Shown: positions 1 to 9,441, counted from the first letter of the stretch. The stretch is DNA of 64,000 bases from an uncultured Pelagibacteraceae bacterium (GCA_902523615.1 CABYZW010000002.1:34808-98807), one strand, 5' to 3'. Translations and numbers: made by a program. The notes: a model not told the origin generated them from the letters alone.

Positions 1-394
1 ATCCATAGATACTAAAATCGTTTTTAGTTAACTCACTTTCTACAATCGTTTTACAGCTTTCTTGTGAGGAGTAATCATTTCTTGGTAAAAAAATCATTCC
101 AACACAAATATCAGAGCCATCATGTGTGTGACCTGTAACCTCTATTTTTTCAATAAAGAAATCTTTGGGAATTTCTAAATGTATTCCTGCTCCATCACCT
201 GTTTTTCCATCAGCATCAACAGCTCCTCGATGCCAAACAGCCTTTAAAGCTTCAATTCCATATTCTACAACCTCTCTTGATTTTTTTCCCTCTGTTGATG
301 CAATTAATCCTACACCACATGCATCATGTTCCATTTCCTTAGAATAAACATTGTTTTTAGTAAGTAATTCTAAATTTTTTTTATATATACTCAT
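1..394 (-). CDS. gltB: Glutamate synthase large subunit, N-terminal part (cut by window edge)
   Basis: Reverse-strand reading from an ATG at 394 gives MSIYKKNLELLT... and stays open to base 1, so only about 131 N-terminal residues are present. DACGVGLIA at residues 24-32 matches the start of mature GltB: Cys26 would be the N-terminal nucleophile of the class II glutamine amidotransferase domain after removal of a 25-residue propeptide. The family transfers glutamine amide nitrogen to 2-oxoglutarate. The ATG shares one base with the gltD stop (TAATG), so gltD-gltB is a translationally coupled operon with the small subunit first. The ORF track missed it because it leaves the window. Confidence 0.93.
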   Translation of the reverse strand, partial: MSIYKKNLELLTKNNVYSKEMEHDACGVGLIASTEGKKSREVVEYGIEALKAVWHRGAVDADGKTGDGAGIHLEIPKDFFIEKIEVTGHTHDGSDICVGMIFLPRNDYSSQESCKTIVESELTKNDFSIYG

Positions 395-1833
395 TATGCA
401 ACTTTAGATTTTTTTAATTCGATATTTTCAAGATAAGATTTGATTGATAATGCAGCATCTCTACCATCTTTAATTGCCCAAACAACTAAAGATGCACCTC
501 TTACAATATCCCCGGCAGCAAAGACTCCTTTTATATTAGTTTCCATAGTGTCAAAGTCTGTTTTAATTGTTCCCCATTTTGTAACTTGTAATTCTTGTGC
601 CTCAAATAATAATGGCAAGTTTTCTGGATCAAATCCTAAAGCTTTTATTACCATATCTGCTTTAATTTCAAATTCAGATCCTTGTTTAATTTCTGGTCTT
701 CTTCTACCTGAGTCATCTGGATCTCCAAGTTGAATTTGATCTACAATTAATTTTTCAATTTTATTTTTTCCTCTAAATTCTTTTGGACTAGACAACCATA
801 CAAATTCAACACCCTCTTCTTCTGCATTAGCTACTTCTCTTGCAGATCCAGGCATATTATCTTTATCTCTTCTATATAAACATTTAACTGAATTAGCTTT
901 TTGTCTTACAGATGTTCGAACACAATCCATTGCGGTATCTCCACCTCCAATAACAACTACATCTTTACCCTCAGCGTTTAATATACCTTTATCGAATAAA
1001 TCAACTTTATCTCCCAACCCCTTTTTGTTTGATGCTGTTAAAAACTCCATAGCAGGAAAAATATTATCTAAATCATTACCTGGTAGATTAATTTCTCTTG
1101 GTTTATAAACTCCAGTGGCAATTAAAATTGCATCATGTTTTTTTCTCAATTGTTCTAAAGTTGCATCCTTACCAACCTCAAAATTTTGTTCAAATTTAAT
1201 TCCACCATCTTTCAACAATTTTGTTCTCCTTTCGACCACATGTTTTTCTAATTTAAAATTTGGAATTCCATAAATTAACAAACCGCCCGCTCTGTCATAT
1301 CTGTCATAAACAGTAATTTGATATCCATTTTTCCTAAGTTGTTCAGCAGCTGCCAGTCCAGCGGGTCCAGCACCAATTATTCCAACACTTTGGTCTTTTT
1401 CGTGTTTGATTGATATAGGCTTTACCCATCCGTTCTCCCAAGCACTATCAGTAATATATTTTTCAACTGATCCAATTGTTACAGTGCCATGACCTGACTG
1501 CTCAATAACACAATTACCCTCACATAGTCTATCTTGAGGGCATATTCTGCCACAAACCTCAGGCATATTATTTGTACTTTGAGATAATTCATAAGCTTCC
1601 TTCAATCTGCCTTCAGCAGTCAATTTAAGCCAATCAGGGATGTTGTTACTTAAAGGACAATGGACTTGGCAAAAAGGAACGCCACATTGAGAGCATCTAC
1701 TTGACTGCTCTTGAGCTTTTTGAGTGATAAATTCATCATAGATTTCATTAAAATCATCTTTCCTATTATCAACTCCTCTTTTAGGTGGGGTTTGTTGACC
1801 TATTTTTACGAATTTTAGCATTTTATCAGTCAT
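394..1833 (-). CDS. gltD: Glutamate synthase small subunit (NADPH, FAD/Fe-S)
   Basis: 479 aa, normal length for GltD. Two N-terminal cysteine clusters (C47, C50, C55, C59 and C94, C98, C104, C108) fit the [4Fe-4S] sites. A Rossmann FAD motif GAGPAGLAA lies near residue 154 and an NADPH motif GGGDTAMD near residue 297. The subunit passes electrons from NADPH to GltB for glutamate synthesis. It is first in the operon and overlaps gltB by one base. A 184-bp spacer with no other gene separates it from divergent uppP and should hold both promoters. Confidence 0.97.
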   Translation of the reverse strand: MTDKMLKFVKIGQQTPPKRGVDNRKDDFNEIYDEFITQKAQEQSSRCSQCGVPFCQVHCPLSNNIPDWLKLTAEGRLKEAYELSQSTNNMPEVCGRICPQDRLCEGNCVIEQSGHGTVTIGSVEKYITDSAWENGWVKPISIKHEKDQSVGIIGAGPAGLAAAEQLRKNGYQITVYDRYDRAGGLLIYGIPNFKLEKHVVERRTKLLKDGGIKFEQNFEVGKDATLEQLRKKHDAILIATGVYKPREINLPGNDLDNIFPAMEFLTASNKKGLGDKVDLFDKGILNAEGKDVVVIGGGDTAMDCVRTSVRQKANSVKCLYRRDKDNMPGSAREVANAEEEGVEFVWLSSPKEFRGKNKIEKLIVDQIQLGDPDDSGRRRPEIKQGSEFEIKADMVIKALGFDPENLPLLFEAQELQVTKWGTIKTDFDTMETNIKGVFAAGDIVRGASLVVWAIKDGRDAALSIKSYLENIELKKSKVA

Positions 1834-2017
1834 AAATTTTTATAAATTTATCGCAGAATATACATAGTTTTTATTAGTAAAAGAAATAAATAGGTCAGTT
1901 ACTATTACCTAATTACAATAATATTTAGCTTAAAATCTACTTAATCTGATTTTTACATACCTAATATGATTAAATCGAATTGTTTAAAATGAATATTTTT
2001 TAAGCTACGACACATGT

Positions 2018-2785
2018 ATGTTGCAAGATTTTATAGAAATTTTAATTCTTTCTGCTGTTCAAGGAATTTCTGAATTTTTACCCATAAGTTCGTCAGCTCA
2101 TTTAATATTGGTATCAAATTTTTATGATTTAGAAACAAGTTCTTTATTAATAGACATAAGTCTACATTTAGGCTCATTAATTGCAGTAATTTTTTATTTT
2201 AGAAAAGAGCTATTTGATCTAAGAAATAATAATAGGTTATTAAGTTTAATAATTATTGGCTCCTTGCCTTTAATATTTTTTGGATATATTTTATATTCTA
2301 CCGAGTTTATTCATCTTTTAAGAAACACAAAAGTAATTGCATCAACAACACTATTTTTTGGATTCATACTTTTTTTTGCTGACCAAAGAAAAATTGATCG
2401 AAATATTTCTACAGATTTAAATATTAAATCAGTTTTATTAATTGGTTTATTTCAAATATTAGCGTTGATACCAGGAGTTAGTAGGGCTGGAATAACGATT
2501 ACGGCAGCAAGATTTTTGAATTTCAATAGAACAGACGCTAGTAAAATTTCTTTTTTATTGTCTATACCTGCATTAGCAGGAGCAAGCTGCCTAGGTTTAA
2601 GAGAGGCTTTTGAACAATCAATAGAAATTAATTATTTATTATTTATTGCTACTTTTTTATCATTTATGTTTTCATTTTTTACAATTAAGTATTTTCTTAA
2701 ATTTATAAGTAAAATTTCTTTTAATGTATTTGTAATTTATCGGATAATTCTTGGCTTAATTTTATTTTATATAATATATATTTAA
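2018..2785 (+). CDS. uppP: Undecaprenyl-diphosphatase
   Basis: 255 aa, entirely membrane-embedded, with both BacA/UppP signatures: GISEFLPISSSAHL at residues 16-29 and PGVSRAG near residue 152. The family dephosphorylates undecaprenyl pyrophosphate so the lipid carrier can be reused in peptidoglycan and glycan synthesis. The chosen ATG gives MLQDFIEILILSAVQG, where family members normally begin; an ATG at 2014 is in another frame. The last 4 bp overlap the convergent EamA gene. Confidence 0.96.
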   Translation: MLQDFIEILILSAVQGISEFLPISSSAHLILVSNFYDLETSSLLIDISLHLGSLIAVIFYFRKELFDLRNNNRLLSLIIIGSLPLIFFGYILYSTEFIHLLRNTKVIASTTLFFGFILFFADQRKIDRNISTDLNIKSVLLIGLFQILALIPGVSRAGITITAARFLNFNRTDASKISFLLSIPALAGASCLGLREAFEQSIEINYLLFIATFLSFMFSFFTIKYFLKFISKISFNVFVIYRIILGLILFYIIYI

Positions 2786-3672
2786 CTTGCTTTCCTTATT
2801 AATGGAACTAATTGAGATAACAAAACTCCACTTAATATAAAAAAACAACCAAGTAAATTATTAATACCTAATATTTGATTTAAAAGAAACCAGGCAGCAA
2901 TTGTCGCAAACACACCTTCCAAGGAAAAAATTATTGCTGCTGGTGCTGGAGTTATATTTCTTTGAGCATAAATTTGTAAAACAAATGCAAAACCACCTGA
3001 TAAAATACCAGCATATAAAATCGAGTCTATTTCATTTAATATATTAGCGATTACAAATTCTTCAGAAAATAAACCTATTATAAATGAGAATAGAGCAACT
3101 AGCAGAGTTTGAATTGCACCAATAGTCAATGGTAGATTGTACTTTTTGACAATCATACCAGTAAAAATAATATGTGTACTCCAAAATAAAGCTCCTAATA
3201 CCACAAGGGTATCACCTAATCTTACAGTTGCATTTTGAAAATTTGTTAATAAATATCCGCCGATTAAACATAGAATTACTGATGGCCATACACTCCAGTG
3301 TAAAAAATCTTTTTTAAAGATGAAAATAATTATTGGGACCATTGGCACATAAAAAATTGTAAAAAAAGCAGCATTTGCTACATCAGTGTAAAGCAACGCA
3401 ACCTGTTGTAATGCTGAGCCCAAAAATAATGATAGTCCGATTAAAAAGGACAGGATAACGAATGTTTTTGTATCAAACCTAAATTCTTTTTTTAGTTTTT
3501 TTGCTTCAAACATTAATGCTAAAGGAACAATTGCTAAAAAACCCACAAAAAATCTTACTGAATTAAAAGTGAATGGGCCGATGTCGTCCATGCCTGTATC
3601 TTGTGCAATAAATGTAGTCCCCCAAATGAAAGTGCATAATAGTGCACTAAATAATGAGAGTGTTTTTGACAT
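2782..3672 (-). CDS. EamA/DMT-family inner-membrane transporter
   Basis: 296 aa with about ten hydrophobic segments in two homologous halves, the layout of the drug/metabolite transporter EamA family. FIWGTTFIAQ near residue 15 and the second-half PAAAIIFSLEGVFATI segment are typical. Members export or import small metabolites; the substrate cannot be read from sequence. It starts 4 bp downstream of the aceF stop on the same strand, so it may be co-transcribed with the pyruvate dehydrogenase genes, and it meets uppP tail to tail. Confidence 0.9.
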   Translation of the reverse strand: MSKTLSLFSALLCTFIWGTTFIAQDTGMDDIGPFTFNSVRFFVGFLAIVPLALMFEAKKLKKEFRFDTKTFVILSFLIGLSLFLGSALQQVALLYTDVANAAFFTIFYVPMVPIIIFIFKKDFLHWSVWPSVILCLIGGYLLTNFQNATVRLGDTLVVLGALFWSTHIIFTGMIVKKYNLPLTIGAIQTLLVALFSFIIGLFSEEFVIANILNEIDSILYAGILSGGFAFVLQIYAQRNITPAPAAIIFSLEGVFATIAAWFLLNQILGINNLLGCFFILSGVLLSQLVPLIRKAS

Positions 3673-3676
3673 ATTT

Positions 3677-4951
3677 TTACACAGCTAATTTGTAAGCAAA
3701 ATTTTTTCCAAGATTGTCTTTCAAATCGTTGTTAAATCGAGCTGCTTCAGCTCCATCAATTATTCTGTGATCATATGATAAAGATAAAGGTAACATTGTT
3801 CGTGTAATAAATTTTCCATCAATAAAAATTTGTTTTTTTTGAGATTTGCCAACTCCCAAAATTGCAACTTCAGGATAATTAATTATAGGTGTAAAAAAAG
3901 AACCGCCAATACCTCCTAGACTTGTTATTGTCATGGAACCACCAAATAATTCTTTTTTATCAACTTTAAGATTCCTGCACTGATCACTTAATTTTTTAAG
4001 TTCGTTGCCAATTAATGAAATATTCTTATTATCAGCATTTCTTAGTTTAGGCACCATAAGTCCATGCTTCGTATCTACTGCTATTCCAATATGGTAATAC
4101 TTTTTTAAGGTCATTTTTCCTTTATCAATTTCATCTATAGATGAATTAAAATTTGGAAATTTTTTTAGTGATGCAGTTAATGCTTTGACGATAAAAGCTA
4201 AAGGAGTAATTTTTTTTTTTTCTCCAGTGTAAATATCTGTAAGAGATGTTCTAAACTCCTCTAATTCAGTTATATCTGCTTCATCATGATTCGTGACATG
4301 GGGAATATTGGTCCAAGAATTCACAAGATATTTAGACGAAAGTCTCTTCACTCTTGGAATATCCTTTATTTCTGTTTTTCCAAATTCAGAGTGAGGATAT
4401 TCTAGTTCTATCGTTTCATCTTTTTTGAATTCTTTTTCAGAATTTATCTCAGGTTTATTTGCGACAAATGACTTTACATCACTTTCAGTTACTCTTCCTA
4501 GTCTTTCGCTACCTTCAACTTTACTAATATCAACACCAAGTTCTCTTGCAAATTTTCTGACTTTTGGTGAGGCTGCAGTTTTTTTAGAAAAATCTTTTAC
4601 GATAACATTTTTTAATCCAACTTCTCTTCTAATTTCTATTTTTTTTTCCTTAGTATTTTCTTTTTTAATTGTTTTTATTTCTTCAGTTTTTAATTGAGTT
4701 TCTACTTGATTGTCTTTTAATTCAATTTCTAATATTTTATCACCTTCAGAAACCTTATCCCCAACATTTAAATTTAATTCTGTAACTATTCCATTATGTA
4801 ATGAGGGTATTTCAACACTCGATTTATCACTTTCAATTGTTATTAAAGGATCATTTTTTTTAATCTCTTGACCCTTTTTGACTATAATTTCAATAACCTC
4901 TACATCTTTGAATTCACCAATATTTGGAACTTTTATATCTTTTTTGGGCAT
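3677..4951 (-). CDS. aceF: Pyruvate dehydrogenase E2, dihydrolipoamide acetyltransferase
   Basis: Trimmed from the ORF-track start: the first 26 residues of that ORF lie inside aceE, and the ATG at 4951 gives MPKKDIKVPNIGEF, a normal E2 start one base after the aceE stop. The 424-aa protein has one lipoyl domain (about 1-80, lipoyl Lys43 in ESDKSSVEIP), a Lys/Glu-rich linker, a peripheral-subunit-binding domain (about 145-180) and a catalytic domain ending with DHRIIDG. It transfers acetyl from lipoate to CoA. No lpd (E3) gene is next to it. Its lipoyl domain is nearly identical to the one on AceE. Confidence 0.95.
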   Translation of the reverse strand: MPKKDIKVPNIGEFKDVEVIEIIVKKGQEIKKNDPLITIESDKSSVEIPSLHNGIVTELNLNVGDKVSEGDKILEIELKDNQVETQLKTEEIKTIKKENTKEKKIEIRREVGLKNVIVKDFSKKTAASPKVRKFARELGVDISKVEGSERLGRVTESDVKSFVANKPEINSEKEFKKDETIELEYPHSEFGKTEIKDIPRVKRLSSKYLVNSWTNIPHVTNHDEADITELEEFRTSLTDIYTGEKKKITPLAFIVKALTASLKKFPNFNSSIDEIDKGKMTLKKYYHIGIAVDTKHGLMVPKLRNADNKNISLIGNELKKLSDQCRNLKVDKKELFGGSMTITSLGGIGGSFFTPIINYPEVAILGVGKSQKKQIFIDGKFITRTMLPLSLSYDHRIIDGAEAARFNNDLKDNLGKNFAYKLAV

Positions 4952-4952
4952 T

Positions 4953-7900
4953 CTATAATTTTGTTGGCATAGGTTTATCAATATCAATCTTATACTTTTT
5001 GATTGCTTCTTTTGCATATTTTGATGCAATAAGCTGTTCCTTAGCTAAAATACTCAACCCATATGTTGTGATATGTTCCTTATCAACTTCAAAAAATTTT
5101 CTTAACTTCTTTCTTGTATCACTTCGACCAAACCCATCCGTCCCTAATGAATAAAAACTTTTATTTACGTATGGTCTAATCTGATCAGAATTCATTCGCA
5201 TATAATCAGAAGCTGCTAAAATTGGTCCTTCAGTATTACCCAAACATTTTTCTACATAGCTTTTTTTAGGCTCTTTATCAGGATTTAGAAGATTGTATCT
5301 CTCTACCTCAAGGCCATCCCTTCTTAATTCATTAAAGCTGGTTACACTCCAAATCTCACTATCGATTTGATACTCATTTTGTAATATTTCGGCACCAGCT
5401 ATCATTTCTCTTAAGATTGTGCCAGATCCAAGAAATTGAATTTTAGTTTTTTTATATTTGTTAAACTCCTTTATTTTATACATTCCTTTTAAAATACCAT
5501 CCTCACATGATTTATCTTTTGGCATTTCTGGATGAGGATAATTTTCATTCATGGTCGTAATATAATAGAAAATATTCTCTTTTTTCTCATGCATTCTTCT
5601 TAAACCTTCTCGAAAAATGACTGCAAGCTCGTAGTGAAATGTTGGATCGTAAGAAATACAATTTGGTATTGTTGATGCCATTAAATGGCTATGACCATCT
5701 TGATGTTGTAAGCCCTCACCAGCCAGAGTAGTTCTTCCAGCTGTAGCTCCAATTAAAAAGCCCCTAGATTGACTATCAGCTCCTGCCCAAGCGAGGTCTC
5801 CTATTCTTTGGAAACCAAACATTGAATAAAATAAATAGATAGGGATCATTTCAATGTCATGATTTGTGTATGAAGTTCCTGCAGCGATCCAAGATGACAT
5901 AGCGCCTGCTTCCGTAATTCCTTCTTCTAATACTTGTCCGCTTTTTTCTTCTCTATAAGAGCTCAATTGAGCAGCATCTTCAGGTTCGTATTTTTGGCCT
6001 TCATGAGCATATATTCCAACTTTTTGAAAAAATCCTTCCATTCCAAAAGTTCTTGCTTCATCAGGAATGATTGGAACTAACCTTGGTGCCACATTCTTAT
6101 CTCTTAGAAGAGCAGTTAGCATCCTAACTAATGCCATTGTTGTAGACATCTCTTTTTTACCTGTGGAATCTTTCATGTTATCAAAGATAGTTTTGGGTGG
6201 CGCTTTTATAGGCTTAGCATATGTAGTTCTCTCAGGAATAAATCCACCTAGCTTAAGTCTCCGGTCTCTAAGATATTTTATTTCTGCTGAATTTGTATCT
6301 GGTTTATAATATTCTATATTTTTAACCTGATCATTAGTTAATGGAACATCAAATCTATCTCTATAGTACATCAAATCATCTATATCTAATTTCTTTGTTT
6401 GATGTGTTGTATTAACACTTTCTCCACTTTTGCCCATTCCATAACCTTTTATGGTTTTGGCAATAACTACAGTTGGACTTCCAATATTTTTTGATGCTTT
6501 ATCATAAGCAGCAAACACTTTATGGGGATCATGTCCACCTCTGTTCAATCTCCAAATATCCTTATCAGATAGGCTTGAAACAAGTTCTTTTGTCTCTAAA
6601 TACTTTCCAAAAAATTTTTCTCTAACAAACGCACCATCTCTTGCTTTAATAGCTTGATATTCTCCATCCACTGTTTCATTCATTATTTTTATAAGATGAC
6701 CTGTTTTGTCATTAGCTAACAAAGGATCCCAATAAGATCCCCAAATCACTTTTATTACATTCCAACCAGCACCTCTAAAAATACCCTCTAACTCTTGAAT
6801 TATTTTACCGTTACCTCTTACTGGGCCATCCAATCTTTGAAGATTACAATTAATCACAAAAATTAAATTATCCAATTTTTCTCTTGCAGCTAAACCAATG
6901 GCACCTAATGACTCTGGCTCATCCATCTCACCATCTCCTAGAAAAGCCCAAACTTTTCTTCCTTCATCTTTAATTAAGTTTCTATTAATTAAATACTTCA
7001 TGTACCTAGCTTGATAGATTGCTAACATTGGACCTAGACCCATTGAAACAGTCGGAAATTGCCAAAATTTTGGCATCAACCATGGATGAGGATAAGAAGA
7101 TAAACCTCCAGGATTAACCTCTTGTCTAAAACTATCCAGTTGTTTTTCACTAAGTCTTCCCTCAAGAAAAGCCCTAGCATACATCCCAGGAGCACTATGA
7201 CCTTGAAAGTAAACTAAATCTCCTCCAAATTTATTATTTTTTGCTCTCCAAAAATGATTCATTCCCACATCGTAAAGTGTAGCTGCTGAAGCAAAGGTTC
7301 CAATATGTCCTCCCAACTCAGGAAATTTTTTATTTGCTCTTACCACCATGGCAGCTGAATTCCATCTGATCAATGATCTGATTCTTCTTTCAATATTTTG
7401 ATCTCCACTAGATTTTTTCTCCTCACTAATAGGAATAGTGTTTATATAAGGAGTATTTTGAGTATACGGAATATTTGCACCTTCACGGTAAGCTTTATTT
7501 ATAAGCTCCTTAATTAGATAATGAGCTCGTTGATTTCCATCTTTTTGTATAACTGCTGATAAAGAGTCTATCCATTCATTAGTTTCTACAGGATCTATAT
7601 CTCCTTTGTTAACAACTTGTATTGTGTCTATCTTTTTTTTCTTGTCATCTACAATTTTGCTTTCATTTCCTATTGATTGAGCTTTAGTTTCATTATTGAT
7701 TTCTTCTTTATTAATTTCCTCTTTATTAATTTCCTTTTTAGATTTTTGTAATGAAATTTCAGCTTGTTGAATTAAATCTTCTGTATTTTTTGGAACATCC
7801 TCTGATTTTTTAGAGGAAATTTCATTGTTTATAACTGTTAAAAGTAAATCACCTTTTGAAACCTTATCTCCAATTTTTACATCAATTTTCTCTATTTTGC

Positions 7901-8057
7901 CTTCAAGAGTAGACGGGATTTCAACACTTGATTTATCACTTTCAATAGTAATTATTGGATCATTTTTTTTTAATTGTTGGCCTTCCTTTACTAGAAGCTC
8001 AATAACCTCTACATTTTCAAATTCACCAATATCGGGAACTAACAATTTTTCTATCAT
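4953..8057 (-). CDS. aceE: Pyruvate dehydrogenase E1 (homodimeric type) with N-terminal lipoyl domain
   Basis: 1034 aa, longer than the roughly 890 aa usual for single-chain E1. Residues 1-77 are a complete lipoyl domain (lipoyl Lys42 in ESDKSSVEIP). A charged linker with KEEIN repeats follows, and from about residue 150 the normal AceE body begins, with WNSAAMVVRAN, the thiamine-diphosphate site GDGEMDEPES...NCNLQRLDGP and a complete transketolase C-terminus. It decarboxylates pyruvate and reductively acetylates lipoate. The reading frame is continuous, so the fusion is not an assembly joint visible here. The operon continues into aceF one base later. Confidence 0.95.
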   Translation of the reverse strand: MIEKLLVPDIGEFENVEVIELLVKEGQQLKKNDPIITIESDKSSVEIPSTLEGKIEKIDVKIGDKVSKGDLLLTVINNEISSKKSEDVPKNTEDLIQQAEISLQKSKKEINKEEINKEEINNETKAQSIGNESKIVDDKKKKIDTIQVVNKGDIDPVETNEWIDSLSAVIQKDGNQRAHYLIKELINKAYREGANIPYTQNTPYINTIPISEEKKSSGDQNIERRIRSLIRWNSAAMVVRANKKFPELGGHIGTFASAATLYDVGMNHFWRAKNNKFGGDLVYFQGHSAPGMYARAFLEGRLSEKQLDSFRQEVNPGGLSSYPHPWLMPKFWQFPTVSMGLGPMLAIYQARYMKYLINRNLIKDEGRKVWAFLGDGEMDEPESLGAIGLAAREKLDNLIFVINCNLQRLDGPVRGNGKIIQELEGIFRGAGWNVIKVIWGSYWDPLLANDKTGHLIKIMNETVDGEYQAIKARDGAFVREKFFGKYLETKELVSSLSDKDIWRLNRGGHDPHKVFAAYDKASKNIGSPTVVIAKTIKGYGMGKSGESVNTTHQTKKLDIDDLMYYRDRFDVPLTNDQVKNIEYYKPDTNSAEIKYLRDRRLKLGGFIPERTTYAKPIKAPPKTIFDNMKDSTGKKEMSTTMALVRMLTALLRDKNVAPRLVPIIPDEARTFGMEGFFQKVGIYAHEGQKYEPEDAAQLSSYREEKSGQVLEEGITEAGAMSSWIAAGTSYTNHDIEMIPIYLFYSMFGFQRIGDLAWAGADSQSRGFLIGATAGRTTLAGEGLQHQDGHSHLMASTIPNCISYDPTFHYELAVIFREGLRRMHEKKENIFYYITTMNENYPHPEMPKDKSCEDGILKGMYKIKEFNKYKKTKIQFLGSGTILREMIAGAEILQNEYQIDSEIWSVTSFNELRRDGLEVERYNLLNPDKEPKKSYVEKCLGNTEGPILAASDYMRMNSDQIRPYVNKSFYSLGTDGFGRSDTRKKLRKFFEVDKEHITTYGLSILAKEQLIASKYAKEAIKKYKIDIDKPMPTKL
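7700..7735 (-). repeat. 15-bp tandem repeat coding the KEEIN linker of AceE
   Basis: On the plus strand the unit (T)TTCCTCTTTATTAAT recurs with a 15-bp period about two and a half times. It is in frame and encodes KEEINKEEINKEEINNE in the flexible linker between the lipoyl and E1 domains. The period is a multiple of three, so copy number could change by slippage without breaking the frame. Confidence 0.7.
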
Positions 8058-8152
8058 TTAACTAACTTTATACACCATTAAATCACAGTAAATTGCAAAT
8101 TTTAACACATTCTCATCAATTTTTTGACATTCTTTTATTAAAAGATAAAGAA

Positions 8153-8269
8153 ATGTTAAAAAAATTATTAAATACACTTATAAGACCAAAAGTTACTAAC
8201 ATTATTGATGGAAAAACTTGGATTCAAAAAATTTTGTTAGAGGAAAAGTTTGGAAAAATTAATTCTTAA
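8153..8269 (+). CDS. Small hypothetical protein, 38 aa
   Basis: Too short for the ORF track. ATG at 8153 opens MLKKLLNTLIRPKVTNIIDG and closes at TAA 8267-8269. The only start aid is a purine run, GATAAAGAA, directly before the ATG, and a TTGACA hexamer lies about 25 bp upstream. It fills the otherwise empty gap between divergent aceE and the thiolase, and its stop overlaps the thiolase stop by 4 bp, which is how real convergent genes meet in this window. The product is basic and amphipathic with no domain I recognise. Chance ORF remains possible in such AT-rich DNA. Confidence 0.45.
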   Translation: MLKKLLNTLIRPKVTNIIDGKTWIQKILLEEKFGKINS

Positions 8270-9441
8270 TTTCTCTCTACACATAAAGCAATTCCCATTC
8301 CTCCCCCTATACAAAGTGTTGCACAACCTTTTTTTTTATTAGTTCTTTTCATTTCATGCAAAAGTGTAACTAGTATTCTTGCGCCAGAGGCTCCTATGGG
8401 ATGACCTAAAGCTATAGCACCCCCGTTAACATTAACTTTATTTTTATCAATTTTTAATTCATGAATAACAGCAATACTTTGTGCTGCAAATGCCTCATTA
8501 ATTTCGAATAAATCAATATCTTCAATTTTCCATTTGGCTATTTTAAGTGCTTTTTGAACAGCCCCGATAGGTCCTAAGCCCATGAAAGAGGGATCAACAC
8601 CGACAGATGCCCAAGAAACTATTCTTGCAATTGGCTCTATTGATTTTTTTTTTGCTTTTTCTAAAGATGTTAACAATAACACTGCAGCTCCATCATTTAT
8701 ACCAGATGAATTTCCTGCTGTAACTGTACCGTCCTTTTTAAAAACAGTTTTTAATTTTTGTAAATCAACCAAAGTTAAATTTTCTCTTGGGTGCTCATCT
8801 TTTTTTAAATGTTTATTATTAAAATTAATTTCAATTAATTCCTCTTTAAAGATATTATTATTAATTGCATTCTGTGTTTTATCCTGAGAATTAAGAGCGA
8901 ATTGGTCTTGTTCTTGTCTGGATATATTGAATTTTTTTGCAATATTTTCCGCTGTTACACCCATATGATAATTATTAAAAGCATCTAATAAGCCATCAAA
9001 AATCATTGTATCTACAAATTCATTTTCTTTTTTTTTTTTTAAGTTTTTACTCAAAACTAAGTTTGGAGCAATAGACATATTTTCTTGTCCACCAGAAATA
9101 ACAATTGAAGAGTCTCCTAATTTAATTGATTGGAAGCCTGAGATAACTGCCCTTAGTCCTGAACCACAAACCTGATTTACTACATGTGCAGTTTTTGAAA
9201 CGGGAATTCCTGAATTAATAGCAGCTTGTCTTGCTGGATTTTGTCCTGTGCCTGCAGTTAAAACCTGCCCCATAATTATCTCATCTACTTCATGACCATC
9301 TATTTTTGCTCTTTTTAAAATTTCCTTAATAACTATTGAGCCAAGCTGATCTGCTCTAATATCTTTTAAAGAGCCATTGTAAGTTCCAATAGGGGTTCTT
9401 ACTGCTTCAATAATTACCACTTCGTTAAAATTATTACTCAT
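8266..9441 (-). CDS. Acetyl-CoA acetyltransferase (thiolase)
   Basis: 391 aa, the standard thiolase length. All three thiolase signatures are present: nucleophilic Cys in NQVCGSGLRA (about residue 91), His in ALGHPIGASGARI (about 349) and the second Cys in CIGGGMGIAL (about 378). It condenses or cleaves acetoacetyl-CoA and could work in acetoacetate/hydroxybutyrate metabolism or amino-acid breakdown. The sequence resembles the AtoB/PhaA type rather than the fatty-acid oxidation FadA type. It is monocistronic here, followed upstream by tRNA-Arg on the other strand. Confidence 0.94.
   Translation of the reverse strand: MSNNFNEVVIIEAVRTPIGTYNGSLKDIRADQLGSIVIKEILKRAKIDGHEVDEIIMGQVLTAGTGQNPARQAAINSGIPVSKTAHVVNQVCGSGLRAVISGFQSIKLGDSSIVISGGQENMSIAPNLVLSKNLKKKKENEFVDTMIFDGLLDAFNNYHMGVTAENIAKKFNISRQEQDQFALNSQDKTQNAINNNIFKEELIEINFNNKHLKKDEHPRENLTLVDLQKLKTVFKKDGTVTAGNSSGINDGAAVLLLTSLEKAKKKSIEPIARIVSWASVGVDPSFMGLGPIGAVQKALKIAKWKIEDIDLFEINEAFAAQSIAVIHELKIDKNKVNVNGGAIALGHPIGASGARILVTLLHEMKRTNKKKGCATLCIGGGMGIALCVERN

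Noticed and set aside
165-733. Plus-strand ORFs of 60 and 97 aa over gltB/gltD
   Set aside because: Antisense shadows of clearly coding minus-strand genes with no RBS or family match.
4952-5029. N-terminal 26-residue extension of AceF in the ORF track
   Set aside because: It lies inside aceE coding sequence; the later ATG gives a normal lipoyl-domain start one base after the aceE stop.
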